Part shown: one piece after another, positions 1 to 10,170 of the stretch
Numbering within the stretch: the first letter of the stretch is position 1
How the letters are laid out: each line of letters begins with the position of its first letter
NCBI GenBank assembly: GCA_024349245.1
Contig: JALDNG010000779.1
Span: 62,001-126,000, forward strand
Reading direction: 5' to 3'
DNA: 64,000 nt
Source of the DNA: Neodontobutis hainanensis
Lineage: Eukaryota > Chordata > Actinopteri > Gobiiformes > Odontobutidae
Program-made: the position numbers and the translations under genes
Notes under the pieces: generated by a model
What the model was told of the DNA's origin: nothing
What the model saw: the letters and a program-made list of their open reading frames with translations, nothing else
Database searches by the model: none

Positions 1-780
1 AAATAACACCAGCCAAACCTTTTGAAACTATTCACTCACTACAGCTCAGTGCTTATTCCTCAGCTGTTGACTGATTACAGCAGCTAAAGGTCAGGTTTTC
101 CTCTTTTGCATGTCCTAAGTAAATATTTGAAAATTACTCCTTCACAGTATTTCATGAGTAATTTACCCATTTTAAAATCCTTTCTCAAAACAATAGCTTA
201 ATGGTTGATGGAAACTAATTTTGATATTACTCATAGTTTTAGATTCAGCAAAATGTCATTGTTTTGTGGCATGTTTTTAAAAGACATTAAGTACTATTCT
301 CTAAAAAAATATTGGAAAATATGGATGAGTTGCTTTGTCACCGTTTGAGCCTCAGCAGGTAAAATTCTTAGACACATCAGAGCTTAATTTGTGAATATAT
401 TCCCCACCTCCTAAACCAGGACCGGGACCTGTTAAACAGGACCTCTTTTTAAATAAACATTAATGTGGCCTGTTTTTAAACATTTTAAACTTTAATTTAA
501 CTCCTGTAGAAATTGCCTGTTAGTTTGTTCATTTAGACACAAAAAGCAATAATGCAGTCTTCATAACAACATATGTTACCTTTTTTTTCCTTCTCTGTAC
601 TGGGTCATACTTCCCTTAAATATTCTCTCTGTGTTTTCTTGATGTTTTCACTGCAAAATGTCATAAATCAAAAGTGTTTGATTGAAAAGTCTCACATTCA
701 GGGGAATATACTAAAATGTATGTATTTAAAAAGTTTAGAAAACTAAATGAGGTCTTCTGGCGACACTTCTGTGAGCTCAA
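1..780. repeat. Flank unit of the duplicated array, copy 1 (partial)
   Basis: Bases 1-90 are nearly the same as 32957-33047, and bases 100-720 match parts of 9480-10160 and 33580-34110. Landmark phrases shared by the copies include the tracts around 420-440 ('ccgggacct') and 530-575 ('gcaataatgcagtcttc'). No coding frame is visible. It is part of a segmental duplication whose other copies lie just upstream of Tc1 and GPCR sequence. Compared with copy 3 it has an internal deletion after about base 90. Whether it was originally intergenic or intronic cannot be told. Confidence 0.75.
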
Positions 781-1189
781 TACTTACTATGTAGCCAAAT
801 GTAAAGACTTAAACGGATTATTTTAAATAAATTAGGTTTTAATGATGCGGCCAATTTTTTTTTTTTTTTTTATCTTTATTTTATTTTTTTTTTATATATA
901 GCATGTCTTTACATTGGTGTAATTTATTTGTGTGATCGTTTTAATCATCATTTGTGATCATTTTTCCCAGTGAGGCTTCAAACTTTTGTACACTACTATT
1001 TTCTGCATACATGATTAAGAATTTAGGAGTTTTCACTTTTTGTACTTTTAGTTCAGAGAAATGTTGATTGAAAAAATGTGGAAAAATCAATCTCTTACAT
1101 AAACAAAAGTCAAAAAGTTTTTATAATGACGAGGCAGCCTTAAGAGAGGGCGTCCTGCCATCACATTTTGGTGCCACAGCAATGACTTG
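781..1189. other. AT-rich interval, no gene seen
   Basis: The tract is low in complexity, with a T-rich run around 856-895. A short ORF at 1068-1256 overlaps the start of a LINE piece and shows no independent coding signal. Confidence 0.5.
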
Positions 1190-1730
1190 GTCCTCAGCAG
1201 CACCAAGACAAATGAGCTGGAGACAAGGTGGAACAGGTGGGAGCTTCAAATACTAGGTGTTCATCTGTCTAATAACCTGATGTGGGGAGTGAACACCAGG
1301 AAGATAGTGGAGAAGACCCAGCAGAGGCTCTTTTTCCTCTGGAACCTGAGGAGAACTGTGTCCATGCAGAAGCTCCTTATTAACTTTTATCAGTTTTCTG
1401 TGCTATGGATGCACAGTGTGGTCCTCCAGCTGTTCCTCAGAGGAGAGTAAAGACCAGAAGCAAATTACTCAAACTGCAGAACGGTCCAGATTCATCCCTG
1501 AAAATAAATCTGAAACTGAGCAAATGAGATCAGGTCGGACCGCACACACCCTTTTACTGCAACTTACGTAATTTTATACTTCTCATTTAATGGACATTTG
1601 ATCATTTTTATTCCTGTATTTAATTCTATTTATTTTTTAAAGTGTATCCTCCTGTCTAAAGGATCGTTCTCAAATAGAACTTTGTTGTACAGAAATGTGC
1701 AATGACAATAAAGACCCACCATATCTTGTG
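1190..1730 (+). mobile_element. Non-LTR retrotransposon 3' fragment (Rex1/CR1-like)
   Basis: The frame at 1187-1450 reads like the C-terminal part of a non-LTR reverse transcriptase, with a 'LGVHLSNNL' block followed by 'QQRLFFLWNLRR'. After about 1390 the sequence matches the LINE tail found at 12015-12352 and 35100-35457, which ends in a 'caatgacaataaagaccc' 3' end typical of fish LINEs. It is 5'-truncated with frame breaks, so it is a dead copy. The exact LINE family is inferred. Confidence 0.6.
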
Positions 1731-1929
1731 TCTGTCTGTTTAGCAAACATTTTGACCTTTTCTGCTCTGCTGTTGTATGGCTGTATGACCTTTCTACAGA
1801 GAGGTGCCTACAGCCCTCAGACATAACTACTTTGCACGGAGCATGGCAGCAGATAGAAGTAGGCGTGGAACAGGAATAAAAGGCAGAAGCAAGAGAATCC
1901 AAGTTCAGACCTGACAGAGACGTCCCATC
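1731..1929 (+). promoter_or_regulatory. GPCR/kinase-type promoter and 5' exon, truncated copy 0
   Basis: This matches the promoter module at 12353-12575 and 35458-35676, including the TATA-like ATAAAAG at 1876-1882 and the start of the 5' non-coding exon. Homology stops after 1929, inside the exon, before the splice donor, and Rex3-like sequence follows. The module is therefore beheaded and has no receptor or kinase body behind it. The reverse-strand ORF here is a by-product of the conserved module. Confidence 0.7.
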
Positions 1930-2062
1930 AGTGTGAAGCGGCTGGGATGAGGATCAGCACCTCCAAGTCTGAGACCGTGGTTCTCAGTCGGAAAAGGGTG
2001 GCGTGTCCCCTTCAGGTTGGTGGAAAGCTCCTGTCTCAAGTGGAGTTCAAGTATCTTGGGGT
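1930..2062 (+). mobile_element. Rex3/RTE-like retrotransposon fragment
   Basis: The translated block 'RISTSKSETVVLSRKR' followed by 'CPLQVGGKLL' matches the internal RT segment of the long Rex3-like ORF at 41137-42096 (there 'RISTSKSESMVLSRKR'). It is joined on the left to the broken promoter module and on the right to an L2-like LINE. This is a composite of fragments, not a gene. Confidence 0.75.
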
Positions 2063-3830
2063 CTTGTTAGAGTTACTGCTGGACCTACAGTTGTTCAGAA
2101 GAGACACAATAATGATAACACCAGGACACAGTTTATGGAGGCAATCAGGTTTGAAAATGCCTCATCAGGTCAAGTTGATGATTTGTTGAATTGTTATACT
2201 TCAGGTGTTTTAAATGTTATGGACGCCATTGCTCCTGTTAAGGTTAAAGTGATGAAGAAGAGGCAGAAGGCTTCGTGGAGCAATGCTCCTTCTGTCAGGG
2301 CACAGAAAAGGGAATGCCGAAAAGCCGAAAGAAAATGGCGTAAATTGAAACTCTTAATTCATTATGAGGTATACAAAGAAAATCTGCATGTTTTCAATCA
2401 AACTTTGCAAAAAGCAAGAGAAATATTCTTCTCAGAGCTCATCAACAACAGCAGTAACAACTCAACACTGTTTGCTACAGTGAACAGATTAACATACCCT
2501 CCAGCTCCATTTCCTCCAGAATTATAGAATACTCCAGAACCACTAAATGCAATGAGTTTGCATTGTTTTTTAACGACAAGGTTCAAGGCATTAAACATGC
2601 AATACAGTCCAAAGGGCAAACAACAACACTGCATTTTACACCCATTAATGACAGAACAATTGAAAAAACTGTCTCCAGCCTGAGTTCATCCATCTGCTGC
2701 CTTGATGTGTTACCCACTAGTAGTTTGTTACCACAACTCATTGACATAGTCAATAATTCCTTACAGTCTGGAACTTTTCCAATGGCCTTAAAAACTGCTG
2801 TCATTAAGCCTCTCCTAAAGAAGAGCAGTCTTGATGCTACAGTGCTCAACAACTATCGGCCCATATCAAACCTGCCCTTTTTAGGGAAAGTCATTGAAAA
2901 AGTTGTATATCAGCAACTTAATGACTTTACTTTCTATTTCTTAACGACTGCTTTGATCCTTTTCAGTCAGCAATCAGGTAAATGCAAAATAATTTTCTCC
3001 AACTGAACAGGAACAAGACTGAACTAAACATCTTTGGGCCACAGAAACAAAGAGAAAGTGTCAGCAGTCACCTCGAGTCTCTTTCTCTAAAATCTAAAAC
3101 CAGGTTAGAAATCTAGTTGTCATCATGGACTCAGACTTGAATTTCCAGAGTCATATCGTCTGCATTTTATCACCTTAAAAACATTTCCAGAGTCTCAACC
3201 AGACTTAGAGAAACTTATTCATGCTTTTATCTGCAGCAGGTTAGATTACTGTAACGGCCTGTTCACTGGTCTCTCAAAACGAGGGTTAAGACAGCTGCAG
3301 CTTATTCAGAACGCTGCTGCTCGGGTTCTAACTAACACCAGGAAGTACAACCACATCAGTCCAGTTTTAAAATCTCTGCACTGGCTTCCTGTTGCTCAGA
3401 GAATAGACTTAAAAAAAACACTGCTGGTTTACAAGTCTCTTAATGGTATAGCACCAGAACATATTTCTGAAATGCTAGTAGCTTATGAGCCTCCTCGGAC
3501 TCCTGGGACAGGCCTTCTGCTCGTGCCCAGAGTTAGAACTAAAGCAGCGTTTAAGTTTCATGCAGCGAAAACCTGGAACAACCTCCCAGATGAAGTAAAA
3601 CAAGCCTCAACTTTAACAATGTTCAAGGGGAGGTTAAAAACCTTCCTTTTTAGCTTTGCCTACACTACAACTTAAAGTGTTTTTTTTTTATCTGCACTCT
3701 TCTTTTATAATGCTTTTAATTTTTCTTATGTTTCTAAATCTAAATCTTGTAAATTGTCTTTTATTTCTGTAAAGCACTTTGAGTTACCCAATGTATGAAT
3801 GGAGCTATATAAATAAAATTGCCTTGCCTT
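2063..3830 (+). mobile_element. L2-like non-LTR retrotransposon, internally deleted
   Basis: Frames at 2003-2527 and 2563-3006 give the linker after the endonuclease and the start of the reverse transcriptase ('NNYRPISNLPFLGKVIEKVV'). The middle of RT, with its catalytic YxDD, is missing. The C-terminal part resumes at about 3130-3675 ('IQNAAARVLTNTRKYNHI', 'AAKTWNNLPDEVKQ'), with several stops and shifts. The 3' end has an AATAAA and a repeated 'ttgcctt' at about 3815-3832. It is a clear decayed LINE of the L2 type common in fish. Confidence 0.85.
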
Positions 3831-3844
3831 GTTTTATTTATTTA

Positions 3845-4130
3845 CATTTTCGTGAGGATTAATCCCTTGAGATGAGCTCGTCTCGTTTTCGAGGGGGTCC
3901 TCTTACTCACATTCATTCACTAGGGACACTTTAGATTTGCCAATTGACCTATACATGCATGTCTTTTGGACGGTGGGAGGAAGCCAGAGTACCCGGAGAG
4001 AACCCACGGTAACACATGGAGGACATGAAAGACCAGAGTCGGCCGAGAATTGTTTGAGTCGGCCGGGTTTTGAACTCACTATCTTCTTGTTGTGAGGCAA
4101 GAGTGCTAACCACTCTGCCACATGCACCCG
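3845..4130 (-). repeat. tRNA-derived SINE, minus strand
   Basis: Read on the minus strand, the interval starts with a pol III A box (TGGCAGAGTGG, complement of 4110-4120). A B-box-like GAGTTCAAAACCC lies about 33 bp further on (complement of 4065-4077), the spacing of a tRNA. This repeat, with its tract of headings such as 'gtgaggcaagagtgctaacc', is a widespread type in fish genomes. Its 3' limit is approximate. Confidence 0.6.
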
Positions 4131-4137
4131 CAAGTGC

Positions 4138-5715
4138 ATGAGTGAGGGAAGGATGGAGAGGGAGATTGGACAGATGGATCGGTGGAGCTTCTGCAGTGAT
4201 GTACCGGTCTGTCGTGGTGAAGAAGGAGCCGAGCTAAGCTCTCAATTTACCGGTCGAGCTACAGTTGCATAAAAAAGTATCTGAACCCTTGGAAATTTTT
4301 TACAATTCTGCCTAAAATCACCATTAAATGTGATCTGATCCTTGTCAAAATGACACAAATGAAAAAACAGTGTCTGCTTTAACTAAAACCACCCAAACAT
4401 TTATAGGTTTTCATATTTTCAATGAGGATAACATGCAAACAATGACAGAAGGGGGAGGAATAAGTAACTGAACCTTATGCCTAAGGAGACTTTAAAAGCA
4501 ATTAAAAAAAACATTGCTGCACTTTTTATGTTTGCAAAAAGGCACTTGGACAGTCCACAGAACATCTGGAAAAATATTTTGTGGACTGATGAAACAAAAG
4601 TTGAACAGTTTGGGAGGAACATGCAACATCATGTGTGGGGGAAAAATGGAACAGCTCAAAAACATCAACACCCCACCATAAAGCCTGGTGGAGGGAGCAT
4701 CGTGGTTTGGGGCTGCTGCCTCAGGGCCTGGACAACTTGCAATCATTAATGAAAAAATAAATTTAAAAGGTTATCAGGATGTTTTACAGGAAAAGCTGAG
4801 GCTGTCTGTCAGACAGTTGAAGCAAAAAAGAGGATGAATGCTGCAACAGGACAATGACCCAATACACAGAAGTAAATCGACTTCAGAATGGTTTCAGAAG
4901 AACAAAATACACATTCTGGAGTGGCCAAAGTCCTGACTTGAACCCCATTGAGATGCTGTGGCATGACCTCAAGACAGAGATTTATGATACACATCCCAGG
5001 AATCTGACTGAACTGCAGCAGTTTTGTAAAGAGGAATGATCCAAGATTGATCCTGATCGATGTGCCAGGCTGATCTGCAACTACAGGAAACATCTGGTTG
5101 AAGTTATTGCTGCCAAAGGTCGGGCAATCAGATATTAAATGTGATGGTTCAGTTATAAATGTTTGGGTGGTTTTAGTTAAAACAAACACTGTTTTTTTAC
5201 TTGTGTCATTTTGACAAAGATCAGATCACATTTGATGGTAATTTTAGGCAGAAATGTGAGAAAATTCCAAGGAATTATATAGTTTTTCATGCCACTGTAT
5301 GTTGCTACTCTCACCTAGTCATGAGCTTTGGGTCATGACCAAAAGGACAAGATCCCAGATACAAGTGGCCAAAATGAGCTTTCTCCGCAGAGTGGCAGGG
5401 CGCTCCCTTAGAGATATGGTGAGGAGCTCGGTCACTCGGGAGGAGCTCAAGGTAGAGCGGATGCCTCCTAGACCCTTTCCTAGGGAAGTGTTCCGGGCAT
5501 GTTCCACCAGAAAGAGACCCTGGAGAAGACCTAGGAAACGCAGTTTGAACCATGCCCCATGGCTGGCCTGGGAACGCCGGTATTCATCCAGAAGAGCTGG
5601 AGAAAGTGTCTGGGGAGAGGGAAGTCTGGGCGTCTCTGCTTAGACTGCTGCCCCTGCAAGTTGGCCTCGGATAAGCAAAAGAAGATGGATGGGTGGATGG
5701 ATGGATGTCTTGGTG
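4138..5715 (+). mobile_element. Rex3/RTE-like retrotransposon 3' part, split by a Tc1 element
   Basis: Bases 4138-4261 and 5298-5715 together give the C-terminal end of a Rex3-like polyprotein ('FLRRVAGRSLRDMVR', 'REVFRACSTRKRPWRRPR'). The flanks rejoin at the point that corresponds to the continuous frame at 41137-42096. The 3' end carries the GGAT/ATGG tandem tail at about 5683-5707 typical of Rex3. Several substitutions and shifts show it is dead. Confidence 0.85.
4262..5297 (+). mobile_element. Tc1/mariner-family transposon, degenerate
   Basis: Long terminal inverted repeats (left from 4262 'cagttgcataaaaaagtat', right ending at 5297) agree through the shared 'ctgcctaaaat' blocks. They are flanked by TA at 4260-4261 and 5298-5299, the target duplication of this superfamily. 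Transposase remnants on the plus strand include 'WTDETKVEQFGRN' at about 4580, 'GGGSIVVWGC' at about 4690, and 'QSPDLNPIEMLWHDLK' at about 4927-4970, the DDE-domain landmarks of Tc1. At about 1.04 kb with stops and shifts it cannot encode a full transposase. Confidence 0.92.
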
Positions 5716-6500
5716 TCATTGATCTGAATGACGAAAATGTGGTTGAAAAATATTTTGCCCGTGTGTGAGTGTGCAAGTATATCCAAAACACACATGTAAA
5801 TCTGCATTGAAATAAATGATAAACAAATGTATTGATGAAAACCAAGAAAAGCTGTATTTTTTTCGTCTCATAGCTATGGTTTAAAGAAAATTTGAATTTG
5901 CAAGGGTTAAACATCGCAGTTGTCCCCGACTCCTTATCTCTCTTTATAGTCCATTCCACAAACAAATACCTCTCACTGTAATACTCTGTTCCATTACCTT
6001 GGTCCTTAATCAGTTTTTCAAGATTTCAGTTTCTGTAAGAACTAAAATCTATAGATTAAAATTTTAAAACCTTAAATTTGACAAATAATGTGTTTGATGA
6101 ATTTCTATACAAGAGGTTGCACTAGACTTTCTCACTCTCCGTCACTTTGATGGACAGAGTCGAAAATTTCCGTCCTAGTCCATTATTTTAAATAATTTTT
6201 AACTTTCATACTTTAATAATACTTATAATGGCTTTTGTTTTACTCACATTTTAAGAAATTTCAAGACGATTTCAAGGAAGAAGATTTCCTCCTTCCCACG
6301 TCAGCCACGTAAACTCAATACTCCCTCTTCTTGATCTCTTTTGCTGCTTACTTGTCCCGTAACAGCTGTCGGTGACTGCTCAGTGTTTCCTTTTGTCCTC
6401 CTTCATCCTCCACTGCATCATGTCCTCTTTTTCACCTTTATTAACAATATCAGAACTGTTTAGCGGTTTTAAAAACTACGCACACACAGCTGACGTGGCG
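5716..6500. other. No gene recognised
   Basis: This is ordinary AT-rich sequence after the Rex3 tail. ORFs on both strands are short and unlike known proteins. It ends at a near-perfect hairpin. Confidence 0.5.
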
Positions 6501-6591
6501 TTTTGTAACTGAATGCAGCGTGACAAAGATGACACAATTCAAGCTTATCTTGAATTGTGTCGTCTTTGTCACGCTGCATTCAGTTGCAAAA
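6501..6591. repeat. 43-bp-arm inverted repeat (hairpin)
   Basis: The left arm 6501-6543 and right arm 6549-6591 are reverse complements over 43 bases with two mismatches, separated by a 5-base loop. The strand could fold into a long hairpin. No element, tRNA or known ncRNA was recognised around it. It may be the core of a foldback or MITE-type element or an inverted microduplication. Confidence 0.9.
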
Positions 6592-7088
6592 TGTGCTAAT
6601 TAATATGTATAATTAATATGTACATTCGCCACTAACTGGTCAGGAGTAGGAATTGCAATAGATTACCCTAAGAAAAATCCACAGTATCTGATCTTTCCTT
6701 TTATTTCCCAAAGGTGAAAGGTTATTATTATCGTATTAGTACTGTTCCTTCTGTTCAAGTAATGTCAGTCTGTTCATGTCATGACATATTCCTCTACGTT
6801 ATGGGAAATGTGGAGGCGGCAACCGTCATAGCCTCCTAAACTCTGTGTGTCCTGCTGGACATAAATACCCAGATATTGTTTACCTCTTTAAGCAAAACCT
6901 TCCATGTACCATTGTTACTGTGTGTCTGTTTTGTTTCTCCTTGCGATTAAACCTGTCAGCGATTAAACCTGTCAGTTATTTTCAAATCATATGCCTTCTC
7001 TATCGTCATATGCCTTCTCTATCGTCTGCTCATTTAATCTGTAATTTGTGTCCCTTTGAGTCCAGTCCAGAGGATAACTTCTGAATGT
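6592..7088. other. Intergenic interval with two short tandem duplications
   Basis: Two local duplications are visible: 'gattaaacctgtcag' twice at about 6945-6975, and 'catatgccttctctatcgt' twice at about 6987-7025. No coding signal was found; the ORF at 6845-7084 spans these duplications and looks accidental. Confidence 0.55.
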
Positions 7089-8396
7089 CCAGTATCTAAA
7101 ACTTTATTATGACATACAAGATTAACTATATAAGTCACTCTAATCTTTTGGACATATATGTTACATCTGAATCCAGTATTCAAACATTATAAAACCATAA
7201 TCCAAAAACAGCCACAATCTAGCAAAACATTGGGATTACAATCATGTGTTTAAAGGCATATATAGTTAAATAAGGCACAGTTTAAAACCTACAACAGCAT
7301 ACAATGCATAGAAGACAAGAAATGAAATGGCTCCTACAAACTTAGAAAATAAGAAACGAGAACAAAAAGTTGATGATGAGTTGGCTAAAAGAAACAAAAA
7401 CAGGAAGCCCACAAGCCAGCCCAAAATTGGACTGTTGTACCTGGAACTCCCCCTAAGTAGGAAGACTGCCTTGTAATCCTTTAAAAGTAGGACTACCACG
7501 CTCATCACCTAAACTTAACTACCAAAAGAAAAGGAGCATCAACACTAAGTTGTCAAACAGCATCAGCCGGGGCAGTAGGAGGTGGAGCCACTAGGGATGA
7601 GCGAGTACAGCATTATCTGTATCTATATCTGTACCATTGATAGTTTATATAGTGGATATAATCCGCCCATTGGTCCCCTATTTACTGATATTGTCGTAGG
7701 CAATAAAATGGCGTTCCGGGCTTTTGGCTTTTACTCCATAGTAAGACAGCATAAACGGACGTAATAATCAAAAATTCACCCCCAGAGTTGTCACTTACCT
7801 CTAGAGACCGGAGCCATCTTTTGTACCAGGCTGTAAACATGTTTTTACACCCGTAAATTCACCACTGGGTTTCCCCTTATATTTCCGCTTTTAGAGCCTG
7901 CCCTCTGGTGGACGGCGGTATATCGCCGTATTTCGCCGTATGGCGGCGCCCTACGCAACGACCATTTAGGAGGTTCCATGGGAGACGCTTGATCTGTACT
8001 TGGACTGGGCGTGACCTAACCTGGAAGTGGGCGGGATTTAACACGGAAATGGTTAAATAAAAAAGGGTCTTTAACTGGTATGTTATTTTTAATCATGCAA
8101 TTAATATGGGTTGATCAGAAATTGTTATATGTATTGCTGATTAGAAAACTATTTACATGACAGCATCAGCATTGAGCTTCAGATCAATGGTTTTGATCAC
8201 AATAACAAACAAACTGTATACAGTTCGAACTATGTATGAACAAGTTTTGCAACAATGAATACAACACATGCGTTTGCAATTATGAAGAAAAATGTAATGA
8301 ACAAGAGCTTTTATCTAAACTTTCTTTTTTAACTTATTTTTTTATTATTATCAGCGTAAATTTTTTTCTTTTTCCACACCAGGTATGTGTGTGTGT
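7089..8396. repeat. 1.3-kb duplicated repeat block, copy 1
   Basis: The block matches 15140-16462 almost base for base, with small indels. Within it, about 7640-7930 recurs inverted at 45520-45800 and in part at 30729-30840 ('ggggaccaatgggc' and its complement), so it contains an interspersed element as well as being segmentally duplicated. An 80-codon reverse ORF is kept in both copies (7266-7508, 15315-15557) but has no recognised family. A G+C-rich patch lies at about 7890-8040. Confidence 0.8.
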
Positions 8397-9013
8397 GTAG
8401 CTAATTAATTTGTAATTATTATAGTTTTATACCACCAATTCCTTTATTTTTTAAGAAATACAGCAAGAAAGTGTCAGACAGGAGAGGGAGAGAGAATGTG
8501 TGTGTAGCTAATTAATTTGTAATATCCTAGTTTTTATACCACTACATTATTTTTGCGTAAAGTTAAAAACTGATTACCAGACGGTTAAAAAGAAAAAAAG
8601 TCTGACAGGTAGACATGCAGCGTTAGTCGCATTCTACCAATCACCACGCCTGAACAAACCCCACATTTACCAGAACTCTACTGGTTAATAAGTACTACAA
8701 ACAAACCGAAATAAAAAACAAACCTGAAGCTGAAGAAACCGTAAACAAAAGACCCGCGAACCTGAGTGACTGAGGAGAGACAGAGAGAGAAAGAGCACTG
8801 TTCTCTTCTCAGTGTTCTGTGAGTGACTGAGCAGAGCGACTGCAGGTGTAGGGAGGCGCTGTCACAGAACGCAGACCCAGTCAGCTCCCCAATGAGGATT
8901 TTTATTAATCCGAGCACAGATATTGACTCGTATTACTCGTATAATACTCATACTCGGCAAAGTGCTTTATCCGTGCGGATACTTGTTTCAGCCGAGTATC
9001 CGGCTCAACTCTG
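8397..9013. repeat. Probable right part of a hAT-like element
   Basis: The right end (about 8880-9013) carries repeated 'gactcgtattactcgtat' and 'ccgagtatccgg' motifs and ends in 'caactctg', a type of terminus seen on fish hAT elements. A related motif ('gggatgagcgagtac') lies at about 7590, which may be the left end. The boundary at 9013/9014 is supported by the flank unit, which resumes at 9014 exactly where the other copy (33077) reads on into different sequence. No target duplication was confirmed. Confidence 0.4.
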
Positions 9014-10165
9014 GTAATTAAAGGTAGCAATAGTAACAGTTTTTTCAACACCCTTACTCAAAATACTGTGGCTGTGCATGGAATAGTTTGACTGTGGCAC
9101 TGATGTTTGCAGGGCCGGGCATGCCTAAAACATGTCTGGGTGAGCGATCCTGTTCCTAGTCTCTTGCATCAAGAACTTTGTGAGAAGCCTGAGAATTTCC
9201 AGTAAGCCTGGCCTCCCTCAAATGTTTTATGCAAGTTTGTGATGCAACAGTTCCACATCCAGGAAATATACTAAAATGTATGTATTTTTTCTGCTAAGAC
9301 TCAAACAGTGAAATGTTGAACTATTTCAAAAAATAGCCAAAGTGACAGGGCTACATAATACAATACATCTTTTCATGATTTGAAAAATAGATTCTAAAGT
9401 TTATGTTGCATTTTGTTAACAAACAAGAATAACACCGTGTTGTAAAGAATTTCTTGTTTTGTCAAAAGAAACTATGATTTCAAAGATCCGGTTTTCCTCT
9501 CTTGCAAGTCTTGGTTAAATGTTTGAACATTACTCATTCATGAGTAATTTGACTCATTTTTCTAAATCATTTCTCAAAACAGAAAGTGTCACAATAGTTC
9601 AGTGGTTCATGAAAACTCATAATCAATTTCAAAAGGTAGTTATTCATCCAGAACGTTTAGTTTAAGTTTCAGAAGCAAGTTTTGTTCTCAGTAAAATTAT
9701 CAGAGCCACCAAAATAAAGTTGCTTTGTCACCGTTTGAGCCTCAGCCGGAAAAATTCTAAGACACATCAGAGTTTAATTTGTGAATATATTCCCACACCC
9801 CCTAAACCAGGCCCGGGATCTATTATAAGGACCTCTTTTATTTCCAGGAGAAGTTTCTTAAAGTAAAAGTTAATGTGACCTGTTTTCATCATTTAGACAC
9901 AAAAAGCACTAATGCAGTCTTCATAACAACATATGTTCTGTTACCTTTTTTCCAACTTGATGCTGGGGGCAATACTTCTGTTAAATATTCTCTCTGTCTT
10001 ATCTCACCTCCAGCTTTACAAAGTAAGCACTGAGACACATTGTCAAAAGTCGCTCAATCATTGTTGGAGTCACAAATTATGAGAAATGTTCAGACTGTAA
10101 ACAGCACAAACCAGTTTGATGTTTTCATTGCACAATGTCATAAATCAAAAGTCTGATTGAAAAGC
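9014..10165. repeat. Flank unit of the duplicated array, copy 2
   Basis: It is nearly the same as 33077-34110 over about 1.1 kb, and partly the same as 1-720. It is non-coding. Here it runs into a Tc1-like element, whereas copy 3 runs directly into a receptor fragment, so the right-hand neighbour differs between copies. Confidence 0.8.
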
Positions 10166-10170
10166 ATATA

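Noticed and set aside
7266..7508. 80-codon minus ORF kept in both copies of the repeat block (also 15315-15557)
   Set aside because: Hydrophobic, no known family, no splice or promoter context; two near-identical young copies would keep an open frame by chance.
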